Assembly (NCBI RefSeq): GCF_023336895.1
Contig: NZ_JAMBLT010000001.1
Location: 124,001 to 188,000 of the forward strand
Direction: 5' to 3'
Length of the DNA stretch: 64,000 nt
From: Parasutterella secunda
GTDB lineage: Bacteria; Pseudomonadota; Gammaproteobacteria; Burkholderiales; Burkholderiaceae_F
Under the pieces are notes generated by a model, which worked only from the letters and a program-made list of their open reading frames with translations, searched no databases and was not told where the DNA came from. This document shows, in pieces, positions 17,874 to 25,881 of the stretch. Both the position numbers and the translations under genes were made by a program. Numbering within the stretch: the stretch's first letter is position 1; each line of letters opens with the position of its first letter.

Positions 17874-19133
17874 TTAACCCCTGATTTGTCCGTTACCTGT
17901 CACCAAGTACTTATAGGACGTTAATTCAGGCAAAGCCATCGGACCTCTGGCGTGAAGCTTTTGGGTGCTGATGCCGATTTCCGCGCCAAAGCCGAACTCA
18001 AAGCCATCGGTGAAACGAGTTGAAGCATTAACATAAACAACGGCCGCATCCACTTCCGCTTGAAAGCGTCGGGCATTTTCCATATTGCGCGTGACGATAC
18101 ATTCCGAGTGACGGGTACTGTATCGGGCAATATGAGCCAAAGCCTCATCCAAGTCACGGACGATTTTTACAGATAAGCGCAAATCACCGTACTCTGTTGC
18201 CCAATCCTCTTCTGTGGCGGCTTGAATTCGGGAGTCAAACTTTTGAGTCTGCTCGCAACCGAAAATCGTCACGCCCGCACTGAAATAATCCTTCAACATT
18301 TGGGGTAAAAACGCATCAGCTACTTTTTCGTGCACAAGCAGTGTTTCCATGGCATTGCAAACCGATGGTCTTTGTACTTTTGCATTAAAAGCAATCCGGC
18401 GGGCCATATCGCAATCGGCAGACTCATCAACGAAAGTGTGGCACACCCCAGCACCGGTCTCAATAACGGGCACTGTCGCGTTTTGAACAACGGCTTGAAT
18501 CAGACGGGCGCTACCTCTGGGTATGACGACATCAACTAAACCGTTCATGCGGATTAAATCGGTTACCGCCTGACGATCTGTCACGTCAATAAACTGAATA
18601 GCGCCTTGCGGCACCCCCTCTTTTTGAGCGGCCTCTGAAAGAATAGAGGCGATGGCCTGATTAGAATGAAGCGCTTCGCTTCCTCCCTTGAGCACAACCG
18701 TGTTACCCGATTTCAGGCACAAGCCAATGGCATCAGACGTAACATTCGGTCTCGCTTCGTAAATAATGCCGACAACCCCAATAGGCACGCGCACTTTGGT
18801 CAAACTTAACCCGTTGGCTAGCGTGGAACCTCCAATCACCTCTCCGATCGGATCTTTGAGCTGAGCAACCTGCCGTAAACCTTCAGCCATTGACTCAATG
18901 CGTGCGGGCGTCAAGCGAAGACGATCCTGCATGGATTCCCGCATACCGTTGGTCTTTGCGTTGAGCATATCCTTTTCATTAGCTTCAAGAATCTCGTCGC
19001 AATGACTCAAAAGCGCGGCAGCCATGGCAAGCAGGGCTTTATTTTTCTGTCCGCTGCGAAGCGTTCCCATCCTGACAGCCGCATCGTGAGCCGCCTGAGC
19101 TTTTTGACGAACCAATACTTCTGTCGTGCTCAT
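17874..19133 (-). CDS. proA: Gamma-glutamyl phosphate reductase
   Basis: ProA reduces gamma-glutamyl phosphate to glutamate semialdehyde, step two of proline synthesis. The 419 residues have the NADP-binding GVVGIIYEARPNVTSD, the GGSEALHSN loop, and the catalytic Cys259 in KVQRPSVCNAMETLL. ASTRFTDGFEFGFGAEIGIS near the end is conserved. It starts 11 bases after the proB stop, forming a proBA operon. Length is normal. Confidence 0.97.
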   Translation of the reverse strand: MSTTEVLVRQKAQAAHDAAVRMGTLRSGQKNKALLAMAAALLSHCDEILEANEKDMLNAKTNGMRESMQDRLRLTPARIESMAEGLRQVAQLKDPIGEVIGGSTLANGLSLTKVRVPIGVVGIIYEARPNVTSDAIGLCLKSGNTVVLKGGSEALHSNQAIASILSEAAQKEGVPQGAIQFIDVTDRQAVTDLIRMNGLVDVVIPRGSARLIQAVVQNATVPVIETGAGVCHTFVDESADCDMARRIAFNAKVQRPSVCNAMETLLVHEKVADAFLPQMLKDYFSAGVTIFGCEQTQKFDSRIQAATEEDWATEYGDLRLSVKIVRDLDEALAHIARYSTRHSECIVTRNMENARRFQAEVDAAVVYVNASTRFTDGFEFGFGAEIGISTQKLHARGPMALPELTSYKYLVTGNGQIRG

Positions 19134-19144
19134 AGATAGGTCTC

Positions 19145-20278
19145 CTAATTCAAAATGACCAAATCATCTCGATGAATCACTTCATCAAAAGCTTTGTGTC
19201 CCACTAAACTTTCAATTTCTGCACTTTGGCAGCCAATAATTTTTTGAAGTTCTTCAGAAGAATAGTGACACAAACCGCGGGCGATTTCACGTCCTTCTTT
19301 ATTTTTAACGCTCACGGTATTACCGGCTTCAAAGTTGCCTTCTGCGGCCACAATACCAACGGGCAGGATGCTGCAGCCTCCCGCTTTTTTAATGGCTTTT
19401 TCACAGCCTTCATCCACCGTCACGCTTCCCATAATGCGGGCTCCGAACGCCAGCCAGCGTTTACGGAACTGCAAGCGATTTTCCCGGGAAACAAAAAGCG
19501 TACCAACCTCTTCGCCTTCGAGTATGCGGCTGATGGCATCTTTTTGTGAACCGGAAGCAATGATCAAATTAATGCCTGATGTCGTGGCATTTTTTGCAGC
19601 CTGAATTTTTGTAAACATGCCACCGGTGCCAACGCAGGTGCCGGCGCCTCCGGCGCTCGCTTCAATCTCCGGCGTAATCTCTTCAACCCGAGAGACCAAT
19701 CGGGCGTCGGGATGCGTCTGCGGATTGGCTGTATAAAGGCCATCCACATCGGACAAAATGATGACCAAATCCGCATCAACAATACTTGCTACCAAAGCGC
19801 TCATATTGTCGTTATCACCGATTTTTAATTCATCCAGTGCGACGACGTCATTTTCATTGACGATTGGAATGACGCGGCGTTTTAGCAACTCCATAAATGT
19901 ATTTCGGGCATTGGTATAACGGTGGCGGTCAATTGTCTCCATGCGGGTCAAAAGCACCTGAGCGACCACTTGTCCGTATTCAGCAAAGATTTTTTCATAG
20001 GTGTGCATCAAAATGCCTTGACCCACAGCGGCCGCTGCCTGCTTACCCGGAATCGTTTTCGGCTTTTCCGGCAACCCCAAACGATCAACACCAACGGCCA
20101 CCGCGCCTGACGTGACCAAAATCATTTCCTTACCTTGATTTTGCCAGTCAGCCAATTCACGAGCCAATTTATCAATGCGGGCAAAATCACATTTACCGTT
20201 GGCGTGTGTAATGGTGCTACTGCCCACTTTCACCACGATGCGTTTGGCGTCTTTCAAATCTTTGCGTTCAACTAACAT
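19145..20278 (-). CDS. proB: Glutamate 5-kinase with PUA domain
   Basis: ProB phosphorylates glutamate at the gamma position, the first and proline-inhibited step. The 377 residues include the amino acid kinase domain (VVKVGSSTITHANG, LVTSGAVAVG, VNENDVVALDELKIGDND, IILSDVDGLYTANP, GTGGMFTKIQAAKNA) and a C-terminal PUA domain from about residue 285. It is followed by proA. A terminator separates it from the peptidase gene on the same strand downstream of it in the window, whose product is transcribed toward proB. Confidence 0.97.
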   Translation of the reverse strand: MLVERKDLKDAKRIVVKVGSSTITHANGKCDFARIDKLARELADWQNQGKEMILVTSGAVAVGVDRLGLPEKPKTIPGKQAAAAVGQGILMHTYEKIFAEYGQVVAQVLLTRMETIDRHRYTNARNTFMELLKRRVIPIVNENDVVALDELKIGDNDNMSALVASIVDADLVIILSDVDGLYTANPQTHPDARLVSRVEEITPEIEASAGGAGTCVGTGGMFTKIQAAKNATTSGINLIIASGSQKDAISRILEGEEVGTLFVSRENRLQFRKRWLAFGARIMGSVTVDEGCEKAIKKAGGCSILPVGIVAAEGNFEAGNTVSVKNKEGREIARGLCHYSSEELQKIIGCQSAEIESLVGHKAFDEVIHRDDLVILN

Positions 20279-20330
20279 CTTTTGCTTTATTTAGATCAAT
20301 GGAAATTTTTATTATACGTGCCGCAGACAC

Positions 20331-20358
20331 AAAAGCCCCGACCATCAGGCCGAGGCTT
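20331..20358 (-). terminator. Terminator after the M20D peptidase gene
   Basis: AAAGCCTCGG pairs with (T)CGGGGCTTTT on the minus strand around an 8-base loop, followed by TTTTG. It separates this gene from proBA downstream. Confidence 0.75.
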
Positions 20359-20387
20359 TCGAGTCTAATCAGTTTGTCAACGTTTTC

Positions 20388-21554
20388 TTAGTTATTAAGA
20401 AAGTCATAGGCCACTTGCACGTGAGTCATCGCTCCGTTAATTAGAGCATCTTCGTCCACTTTGTAGCAGCCAGAGTGTTGAGAATGAACAGCATCACAAG
20501 CGGGATTGCCGACACCAAACAAAGCCATCACACCCGGCACTTTTTGCTGATAGTAGGCGAAGTCTTCTCCGCCCATCGTAATCGGATAGTCGCAGAAGAA
20601 ATCGTCACCCAAAATTTTCTTGGCGCTAGCTCGAACGGACTGAGCCAATTTGACATCGTTGATCGTGGGTGGCACCAATTCCTCATATGTCAACGTTGCT
20701 TTACCGCGCATGGCCTTTGCCGTTTCTTCCACAACTCGCTTCATGGCTTCGGGGAATTGAGCGCGCACTTCGTTGCTGAAGCAACGTGTGGTTCCGGTTA
20801 ATTTCGCTGAACCGGAAACAACATTCCAACGGGTACCGCCTTCAATCGTACCCACAGTCAAAACCGCCGTTTCAACCGGAGAAATTTCACGGCTTACAAC
20901 CGTTTGCAGGTTTTGAACAATGGCTGCGCTCATCACAATGGCATCTGCGCACAAATGCGGTGTTGCACCGTGACCGCCCTTGCCTTCAATGTTGACTTCA
21001 AAGCGATCACCCGAAGCCATCGTGGCGCCTTCACGAACGGAAATTTTTCCACTCGGAAGATCAGACCAGACGTGCATACCAAACGCTGCGTCCACGCCAT
21101 CGAGCGCACCTTCTTCAATCATTGAGCAGGCGCCTTTACCGATTTCTTCGGCAGGTTGGAAAGCACAAACTACGGTGCCTGCCAATTCATCTTTGATGTC
21201 ATTGAGCATCAAAGCAGCTGTAAGCAGCATGGAGATATGGCAGTCGTGACCGCAGGCGTGCATCACACCGGGATTTTTACTGGCAAATTCATAGCCGGTT
21301 TCTTCATTGACGGTTAATGCGTCAATGTCACCACGAAGCAAAATGGTCTTACCGGGTTTAGCCCCCTTAATCGTGGCAAGCGTTCCCGTCTTCATGCCAC
21401 ATTCACGCCATTGAATACCATGCTTATCCAACTCTTCACGAATATGCTTGGCGGTACCGAACTCCTGTCCGCTTACTTCAGGATAAGCGTGAAACCAACG
21501 ACGTTGTTCAATGAGATAATCGTGGTATTTCTTACCAAGTGCTTGAATATCCAT
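20388..21554 (-). CDS. M20D family amidohydrolase / carboxypeptidase
   Basis: This cytoplasmic enzyme of 388 residues belongs to the group of hippurate and N-acyl-amino acid hydrolases. The metal site HACGHDCH (about residues 99-106), the catalytic Glu pair in FQPAEEIGKGA, the dimerisation-domain GKGGHGATPH and the GGEDFAYYQQKVPG loop are all present. There is no signal peptide. It follows a predicted transporter gene by 57 bases on the same strand, suggesting uptake and then hydrolysis of the same acylated or peptide substrate. The exact substrate cannot be told from sequence. Confidence 0.9.
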   Translation of the reverse strand: MDIQALGKKYHDYLIEQRRWFHAYPEVSGQEFGTAKHIREELDKHGIQWRECGMKTGTLATIKGAKPGKTILLRGDIDALTVNEETGYEFASKNPGVMHACGHDCHISMLLTAALMLNDIKDELAGTVVCAFQPAEEIGKGACSMIEEGALDGVDAAFGMHVWSDLPSGKISVREGATMASGDRFEVNIEGKGGHGATPHLCADAIVMSAAIVQNLQTVVSREISPVETAVLTVGTIEGGTRWNVVSGSAKLTGTTRCFSNEVRAQFPEAMKRVVEETAKAMRGKATLTYEELVPPTINDVKLAQSVRASAKKILGDDFFCDYPITMGGEDFAYYQQKVPGVMALFGVGNPACDAVHSQHSGCYKVDEDALINGAMTHVQVAYDFLNN

Positions 21555-21611
21555 TTTTTCATCCTTTCAAAATGAACCAAGGCGCCAGCAAGCGCCTTGG
21601 TGACAAGTAAA

Positions 21612-22799
21612 TTAGAACAGATTCACAAAGAAGCCGGCCAAGATCACGGAAGTAATGGTCACAGTGACAAAACCGCCAATGATCATCGAGGGGAACATCT
21701 TGCTCATCAAGAACTCATGTTCTTCAGGCGTCTTAGCCATCGCCTTACAGGTCGATTCCGTAATGATGGCATTAAACGGGAAGCCATAGAGCGCGGTCAA
21801 ACAATTGCAGAAACTCAACGGGAAGGAGAGCTTCATAACTTTGGCAGCAACCCAAGCGAAAACAGCCATCCCGAAGACGCCAACCACAATCAAACCAACC
21901 ATCGGCAAAATAATAGAGGTCAACATTTCAGGCGTGCAATCCTTAAGTCCTTCGAAGACGAACATTGTCAAGGCGAACATCAAAATGTTAAAGGAATTGC
22001 AACGGTGCAAAATATCGGTTTCCAAAAAGCCTAAAGAGCAGAAAACCACACCAAAGATCAAAGCCCACACAGCGCCGCTAATACCGGTGAAGCCACCCAC
22101 CATCATGGATAACCATGCCACCATGCCAATCTTGGTGAGCATCACAATCGGGCTATTTAATGAATCAGGCAATGCCAAAGGACCACGACGTTCGCTTGAA
22201 GGCAAAGAGGTCACATTCTTTGCGGCAGAAAGCTCGTCTTTGGTAACGCGTTCACCCGAACGATACTCTTGTAAGAGCTTGGCGCCTTCAGCCTTCATGA
22301 AAATAGCGGTCAAAGGATAACCGGCAAAACCCTGAACACAGTACATCGTAATGGCAAACACAGCCGCAGACGTTAAACCGTGTTCAGTGGCCGCTTGCTG
22401 CATAATCGTTGCGGCGACAATACCACCGGTGAGCGGCGGAAGACCGGCCACAATGTAAGCCCAATCCATAAAGAGCGGGCACAAAAGCAAGGCAAAAATA
22501 CACATACCCGCCAAGCCCACAAGACACATCACCACTGTTTTCCATTGTTCCATCAAGGTTTTCAGGCTGATGACCGTGCCCATGTGAACAATCAACAAGT
22601 AAATACCCAACGTGGCGCCAAAGGGCGTCAGGAATGAATCTTTAACCAAATCATGGGGAATGACGGTCCAATAGCCCACCAACAACAAGCAGGCTGAAAC
22701 GAATACCGATGGAATCCACGCTTTGGTCCAAGTGGAAACAAGTTCACCGATGATCACGATGAAACCACAAATACAGAATGCAGCTAAAAAGTTATACAT
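21612..22799 (-). CDS. Multi-pass membrane transporter, probable partner of the amidohydrolase
   Basis: About ten or eleven membrane segments are visible in 395 residues. I do not assign a firm family; the layout and the motif AGLPPLTGGIVAATIMQQAA in the first half recall glutamate:Na+ symporter (GltS/ESS)-like carriers, and the pore-like second motif FCNCLTALYGFPFNA is in the second half. A hydrophilic loop of about 40 residues (EYRSGERVTKDELSAAKN onwards) separates the halves. The ATG at 22799 is preferred over a TTG at 22814. It is first in a two-gene unit with the M20D peptidase. Two inverted repeats upstream may regulate it. Confidence 0.7.
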   Translation of the reverse strand: MYNFLAAFCICGFIVIIGELVSTWTKAWIPSVFVSACLLLVGYWTVIPHDLVKDSFLTPFGATLGIYLLIVHMGTVISLKTLMEQWKTVVMCLVGLAGMCIFALLLCPLFMDWAYIVAGLPPLTGGIVAATIMQQAATEHGLTSAAVFAITMYCVQGFAGYPLTAIFMKAEGAKLLQEYRSGERVTKDELSAAKNVTSLPSSERRGPLALPDSLNSPIVMLTKIGMVAWLSMMVGGFTGISGAVWALIFGVVFCSLGFLETDILHRCNSFNILMFALTMFVFEGLKDCTPEMLTSIILPMVGLIVVGVFGMAVFAWVAAKVMKLSFPLSFCNCLTALYGFPFNAIITESTCKAMAKTPEEHEFLMSKMFPSMIIGGFVTVTITSVILAGFFVNLF

Positions 22800-22842
22800 A
22801 AGAGACTCTTTCAATAGTCAACCAATAGATGAGGCATCTGTC

Positions 22843-22865
22843 ATGAAACGACACCTTCGTTTCAT
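22843..22865. promoter_or_regulatory. Inverted repeat upstream of the transporter gene
   Basis: ATGAAACGA and its exact complement TCGTTTCAT are separated by CACCT, about 44 bases before the transporter start. It could be an operator for a local regulator or a leader hairpin. A second repeat (TCCTAAG / CTTAGGA) lies at 22931-22952. Confidence 0.45.
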
Positions 22866-22997
22866 TATATGTAAGCGCCTTTGCCTTTATTGACGGGCTT
22901 TCTAGTGGAATTAACCTAGTTATGAAGGTTTCCTAAGCATGATCACTTAGGAAAAAATCTGAATGGAGGAAAAAAAGAATTGCCAATGCATATGGAA

Positions 22998-23027
22998 AGA
23001 GGATTCCGAAAAACTCCGGAATCCTCT
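22998..23027 (-). terminator. Terminator after ihfB
   Basis: An 11-bp perfect stem AGAGGATTCCG / CGGAATCCTCT with an 8-base loop lies 31 bases past the ihfB stop. The T tail on the minus strand is short (TTTCC). Confidence 0.7.
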
Positions 23028-23057
23028 ATCTGAACTTAGGTTGACGTAGAGAAACGT

Positions 23058-23363
23058 TTAAGCTTCTTGCACAGCGCCGTCCACTCGCAAACGCATCTCT
23101 TTGCCCGCTTTAAAGTGCGGCACGTATTTTGCCGGCACCACCACGCTCTCTCCGCTCTTGGGATTGCGTCCCAAACGTTCAGGGCGATAGTTCAGGCAAA
23201 AACTGCCGAAACCGCGGATCTCAATGCGGCTGCCCGTGGCCATAGCCAAAGTCATCGCATCAAGGACCGCCTTAACGGATTCGTCAACATCACGCGCTGT
23301 CAACCGCGCGTTTTTATTTGCGAGCCGTTCAATCAGCTCGGATTTCGTCATGGCATCCACCAT
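23058..23363 (-). CDS. ihfB: Integration host factor subunit beta
   Basis: IHF bends DNA as an alpha-beta dimer and takes part in transcription, replication and recombination. The 101 residues show the HU/IHF fold: [14 protein letters not shown], the [14 protein letters not shown] turn, and the beta arm [17 protein letters not shown] whose proline inserts into DNA. The ATG at 23363 has GGAG close upstream; another ATG four codons in (23351) is also plausible. It lies 10 bases after rpsA, the conserved rpsA-ihfB pair. Confidence 0.96.
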   Translation of the reverse strand: MVDAMTKSELIERLANKNARLTARDVDESVKAVLDAMTLAMATGSRIEIRGFGSFCLNYRPERLGRNPKSGESVVVPAKYVPHFKAGKEMRLRVDGAVQEA

Positions 23364-23373
23364 GCTTCTCCGA

Positions 23374-25068
23374 TTACTTTTGTTCGAGCTTAGCCTTCAA
23401 CAAGGCACCCAAGTTGGTCGTACCGGAAGCGCCTTGAGCATCTTGGTTCATGCGATCCAAGGCTTGGCGAGCTTCGCTGGCATCCTTAGCCTTAATAGAC
23501 AATTGGATGCTACGGTTCTTACGGTCGATGCTGATGATTTGAGCCGTCACCGTATCACCTTCCTTCAATTGCGTCGTAGCGTCTTCAACGCGTTCGGAAG
23601 AGATTTCGGAGGCGCGCAGATAACCTTCAGTTTCATCGCCCAAGTCAATCACGGCGCCCTTGGCGTCAACGCTCTTGACCGTACCGGTAACAACGGAACC
23701 CTTTTCATGCGTGCTCGTGAAGTTGCTGAACGGGTCACCGCTCAATTGCTTTACGCCCAAGCTGATACGTTCACGTTCGGTATCAATACCGAGCACAACG
23801 GCTTGAACTTCGTCACCCTTCTTGTACTTACGCACGGCTTCTTCGCCTTGTTCGGTCCAAGAGAGGTCAGACAAGTGCACCAAACCGTCGATGCCGCCCG
23901 TCAAACCAATGAACACACCGAAATCGGTGATGGACTTGATTTGGCCGGTAACCTTGTCACCCTTCTTGTGGCTTTGAGCAAATTCTTCCCAAGGATTGGG
24001 TTTGCATTGCTTCATACCCAAGGAGATACGACGACGTTCTTCGTCGATTTCGAGAACCATCACTTCAACGTCATCGCCCAATTGGACAACCTTCTTCGGA
24101 TCAACGTTCTTGTTGGTCCAATCCATTTCGGAGACGTGCACCAAGCCTTCAATACCGGCTTCGATTTCAACGAAGGCACCGTAGTCGGTGATGTTGGTGA
24201 TCTTGCCGAATAAACGCGTTCCCTTCGGATAGCGGCGAGCGATACCAATCCAAGGATCTTCACCCAATTGCTTCAAGCCCAAAGACACACGGTTCTTTTC
24301 TTGATCGAACTTGAGAACCTTGGCTTCGAGTTCTTGACCGACTTGAACCACTTCGCTCGGATGGCGAACACGACGCCAGGCGAGATCGGTGATGTGCAAC
24401 AAGCCGTCAATGCCGCCCAAATCAACAAAGGCACCGTAGTCGGTAATGTTCTTAACGATACCCTTAACAATGGCGCCTTCCTTGAGCGTATCCATGAGCT
24501 TGGCGCGTTCTTCGCCCATACTGGCTTCAACCACGGCACGGCGGGAAACAACAACGTTGTTGCGCTTGCGGTCGAGCTTGATGACCTTGAATTCCATGGT
24601 CTTGCCTTCGTAGGGCGTGGTGTCCTTAACAGGACGGGTGTCAACCAAGGAGCCCGGCAAGAAGGCACGGATACCGTTGGTCATAACCGTGAGACCGCCC
24701 TTGACCTTGCCCGTGATCGTACCGGTAACGAGTTCGCCGGATTCGAGGGCTTTTTCAAGGTTCATCCAAGCGGCAAGACGCTTGGCCTTGTCGCGAGACA
24801 AAATCGTATCACCGTAGCCGTTTTCGACTTGTTCAATCGCCACAGCCACGAAATCACCCGGCTTCACGGTGACTTCACCGCGATCGTCCTTGAATTCTTC
24901 GATAGGCACATAGGCTTCGGACTTCAAACCGGCGTTCACGACCACAAAGTTGTAGTCCACGCGCACTACTTCAGCCGTGATGACTTCGCCTTGGCGCATT
25001 TCTTGACGAGCTAAGCTTTCTTCAAAAAGCTGAGCAAAAGACTCGGGTTGGTTAATATTTTCAGACAT
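23374..25068 (-). CDS. rpsA: 30S ribosomal protein S1
   Basis: S1 brings mRNA to the 30S subunit and is needed for translating mRNAs with weak or structured leaders. The 564 residues contain six S1/OB repeats; the third to fifth are very alike ([53 protein letters not shown]). Codon choice is that of a highly expressed gene. The order cmk-rpsA-ihfB is the standard proteobacterial order. The leader is structured, which fits autoregulation known for S1 in other bacteria. Confidence 0.98.
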   Translation of the reverse strand: MSENINQPESFAQLFEESLARQEMRQGEVITAEVVRVDYNFVVVNAGLKSEAYVPIEEFKDDRGEVTVKPGDFVAVAIEQVENGYGDTILSRDKAKRLAAWMNLEKALESGELVTGTITGKVKGGLTVMTNGIRAFLPGSLVDTRPVKDTTPYEGKTMEFKVIKLDRKRNNVVVSRRAVVEASMGEERAKLMDTLKEGAIVKGIVKNITDYGAFVDLGGIDGLLHITDLAWRRVRHPSEVVQVGQELEAKVLKFDQEKNRVSLGLKQLGEDPWIGIARRYPKGTRLFGKITNITDYGAFVEIEAGIEGLVHVSEMDWTNKNVDPKKVVQLGDDVEVMVLEIDEERRRISLGMKQCKPNPWEEFAQSHKKGDKVTGQIKSITDFGVFIGLTGGIDGLVHLSDLSWTEQGEEAVRKYKKGDEVQAVVLGIDTERERISLGVKQLSGDPFSNFTSTHEKGSVVTGTVKSVDAKGAVIDLGDETEGYLRASEISSERVEDATTQLKEGDTVTAQIISIDRKNRSIQLSIKAKDASEARQALDRMNQDAQGASGTTNLGALLKAKLEQK

Positions 25069-25071
25069 GAG

Positions 25072-25178
25072 TTAATTTAAAAATACAGTGCTCTTCCAGT
25101 AAGTGGAAAATGCACCGGGTTAAAAAACCGGGCCGGCCCCATTGCCGGTTTGCCGGGCGGTTGGCTGCAAGAACCAAC
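25072..25178 (-). promoter_or_regulatory. Structured rpsA leader
   Basis: The 110 bases between cmk and rpsA hold a hairpin with GGTTGG / CCAACC and a GC-rich block of CCGG pairs followed by TTTTTTAA. This may be a cmk terminator, an attenuator or the S1 autoregulatory leader. Only the structure is seen; the role is inferred. Confidence 0.4.
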
Positions 25179-25835
25179 CTATTTGGTAAGAGACCGGTAC
25201 CACTGCAGCACCTGTCCCACCGTTGCTTCAATCGTCAATTCTGACGAATCGAGGATTTTGGCATCTTTTGCGGGCGCAAGAGGACTCACAGCACGTTGCA
25301 TATCGCGCCGATCCCGCTCCTCTAGATCCCGGGTAAGGGTGTCGATATTAGCAACAATTCCTTTTTCTTTCAACTGATTAAAGCGTCTTTGCGCACGTGC
25401 TTGGGCACTTGCCGTTAAAAAAACTTTAAGCGGTGCATCCGGGAAAATCACACTACCCATGTCGCGCCCATCGGCGACTAAACCAGGTAGGCGACGAGCC
25501 CGCTTTTGCACATCCAAAAGCGCTTGGCGCACAGCTGGCAATGAGGCAACCTTGCTAGCGGCCACTCCAACTTCTTCGGCTCGAATCTTATCGGTTACGT
25601 CTTCACCATCTAAATAGATCTTTCCGTCTTCAAACAAGGGGGCCAAATGGGCCGCCGTCTGTGCCAAGGCCGACTCATCGGTCAAATCAATTTTTTCCTT
25701 TAAGGCTTTATAGGCGCAAAGTCTGTAAAGAGCGCCGCTATCGAGATAATGGAAACCCAGAGCTCGAGCCACCCTGGCCGCCACGGTTCCTTTACCGGAA
25801 GCCGTCGGCCCATCAATCGTAATTACAGGAATCAT
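25179..25835 (-). CDS. cmk: Cytidylate kinase
   Basis: Cmk phosphorylates CMP and dCMP. The P-loop [13 protein letters not shown] lies at about residues 6-17, followed by [23 protein letters not shown] (substrate site), and the lid [13 protein letters not shown]. The ATG at 25835 gives 218 residues, near the family average, and the conserved sequence begins right after it. A longer frame (to 25874) would run through the gyrA terminator and is rejected. No clear Shine-Dalgarno precedes the ATG. It sits only eight bases beyond that terminator, so it must have readthrough or a promoter inside gyrA. Confidence 0.93.
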   Translation of the reverse strand: MIPVITIDGPTASGKGTVAARVARALGFHYLDSGALYRLCAYKALKEKIDLTDESALAQTAAHLAPLFEDGKIYLDGEDVTDKIRAEEVGVAASKVASLPAVRQALLDVQKRARRLPGLVADGRDMGSVIFPDAPLKVFLTASAQARAQRRFNQLKEKGIVANIDTLTRDLEERDRRDMQRAVSPLAPAKDAKILDSSELTIEATVGQVLQWYRSLTK

Positions 25836-25842
25836 TTTGCAT

Positions 25843-25869
25843 AAAAGGGCCCGCCTTTCGGTCGGGCCC
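25843..25869 (-). terminator. Terminator after gyrA, directly before cmk
   Basis: GGGCCCG / CGGGCCC with a nine-base loop and TTTT on the minus strand, 13 bases after the gyrA stop. It ends eight bases before the cmk start codon. Confidence 0.8.
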
Positions 25870-25881
25870 ATCAATCATTTA

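Noticed and set aside
23224-24213. Long plus-strand open frame of 329 codons inside rpsA and ihfB
   Set aside because: It is antisense to the well-supported rpsA and ihfB; long shadow frames are expected opposite highly expressed genes with biased codons.
24268-25014. Plus-strand open frame of 248 codons opposite rpsA
   Set aside because: Same reason; no start signals and low-complexity product caused by the repeated S1 domains.
25836-25874. Longer N-terminus for Cmk ([13 protein letters not shown])
   Set aside because: These codons come from the gyrA terminator hairpin, and the conserved kinase sequence begins at the later ATG.
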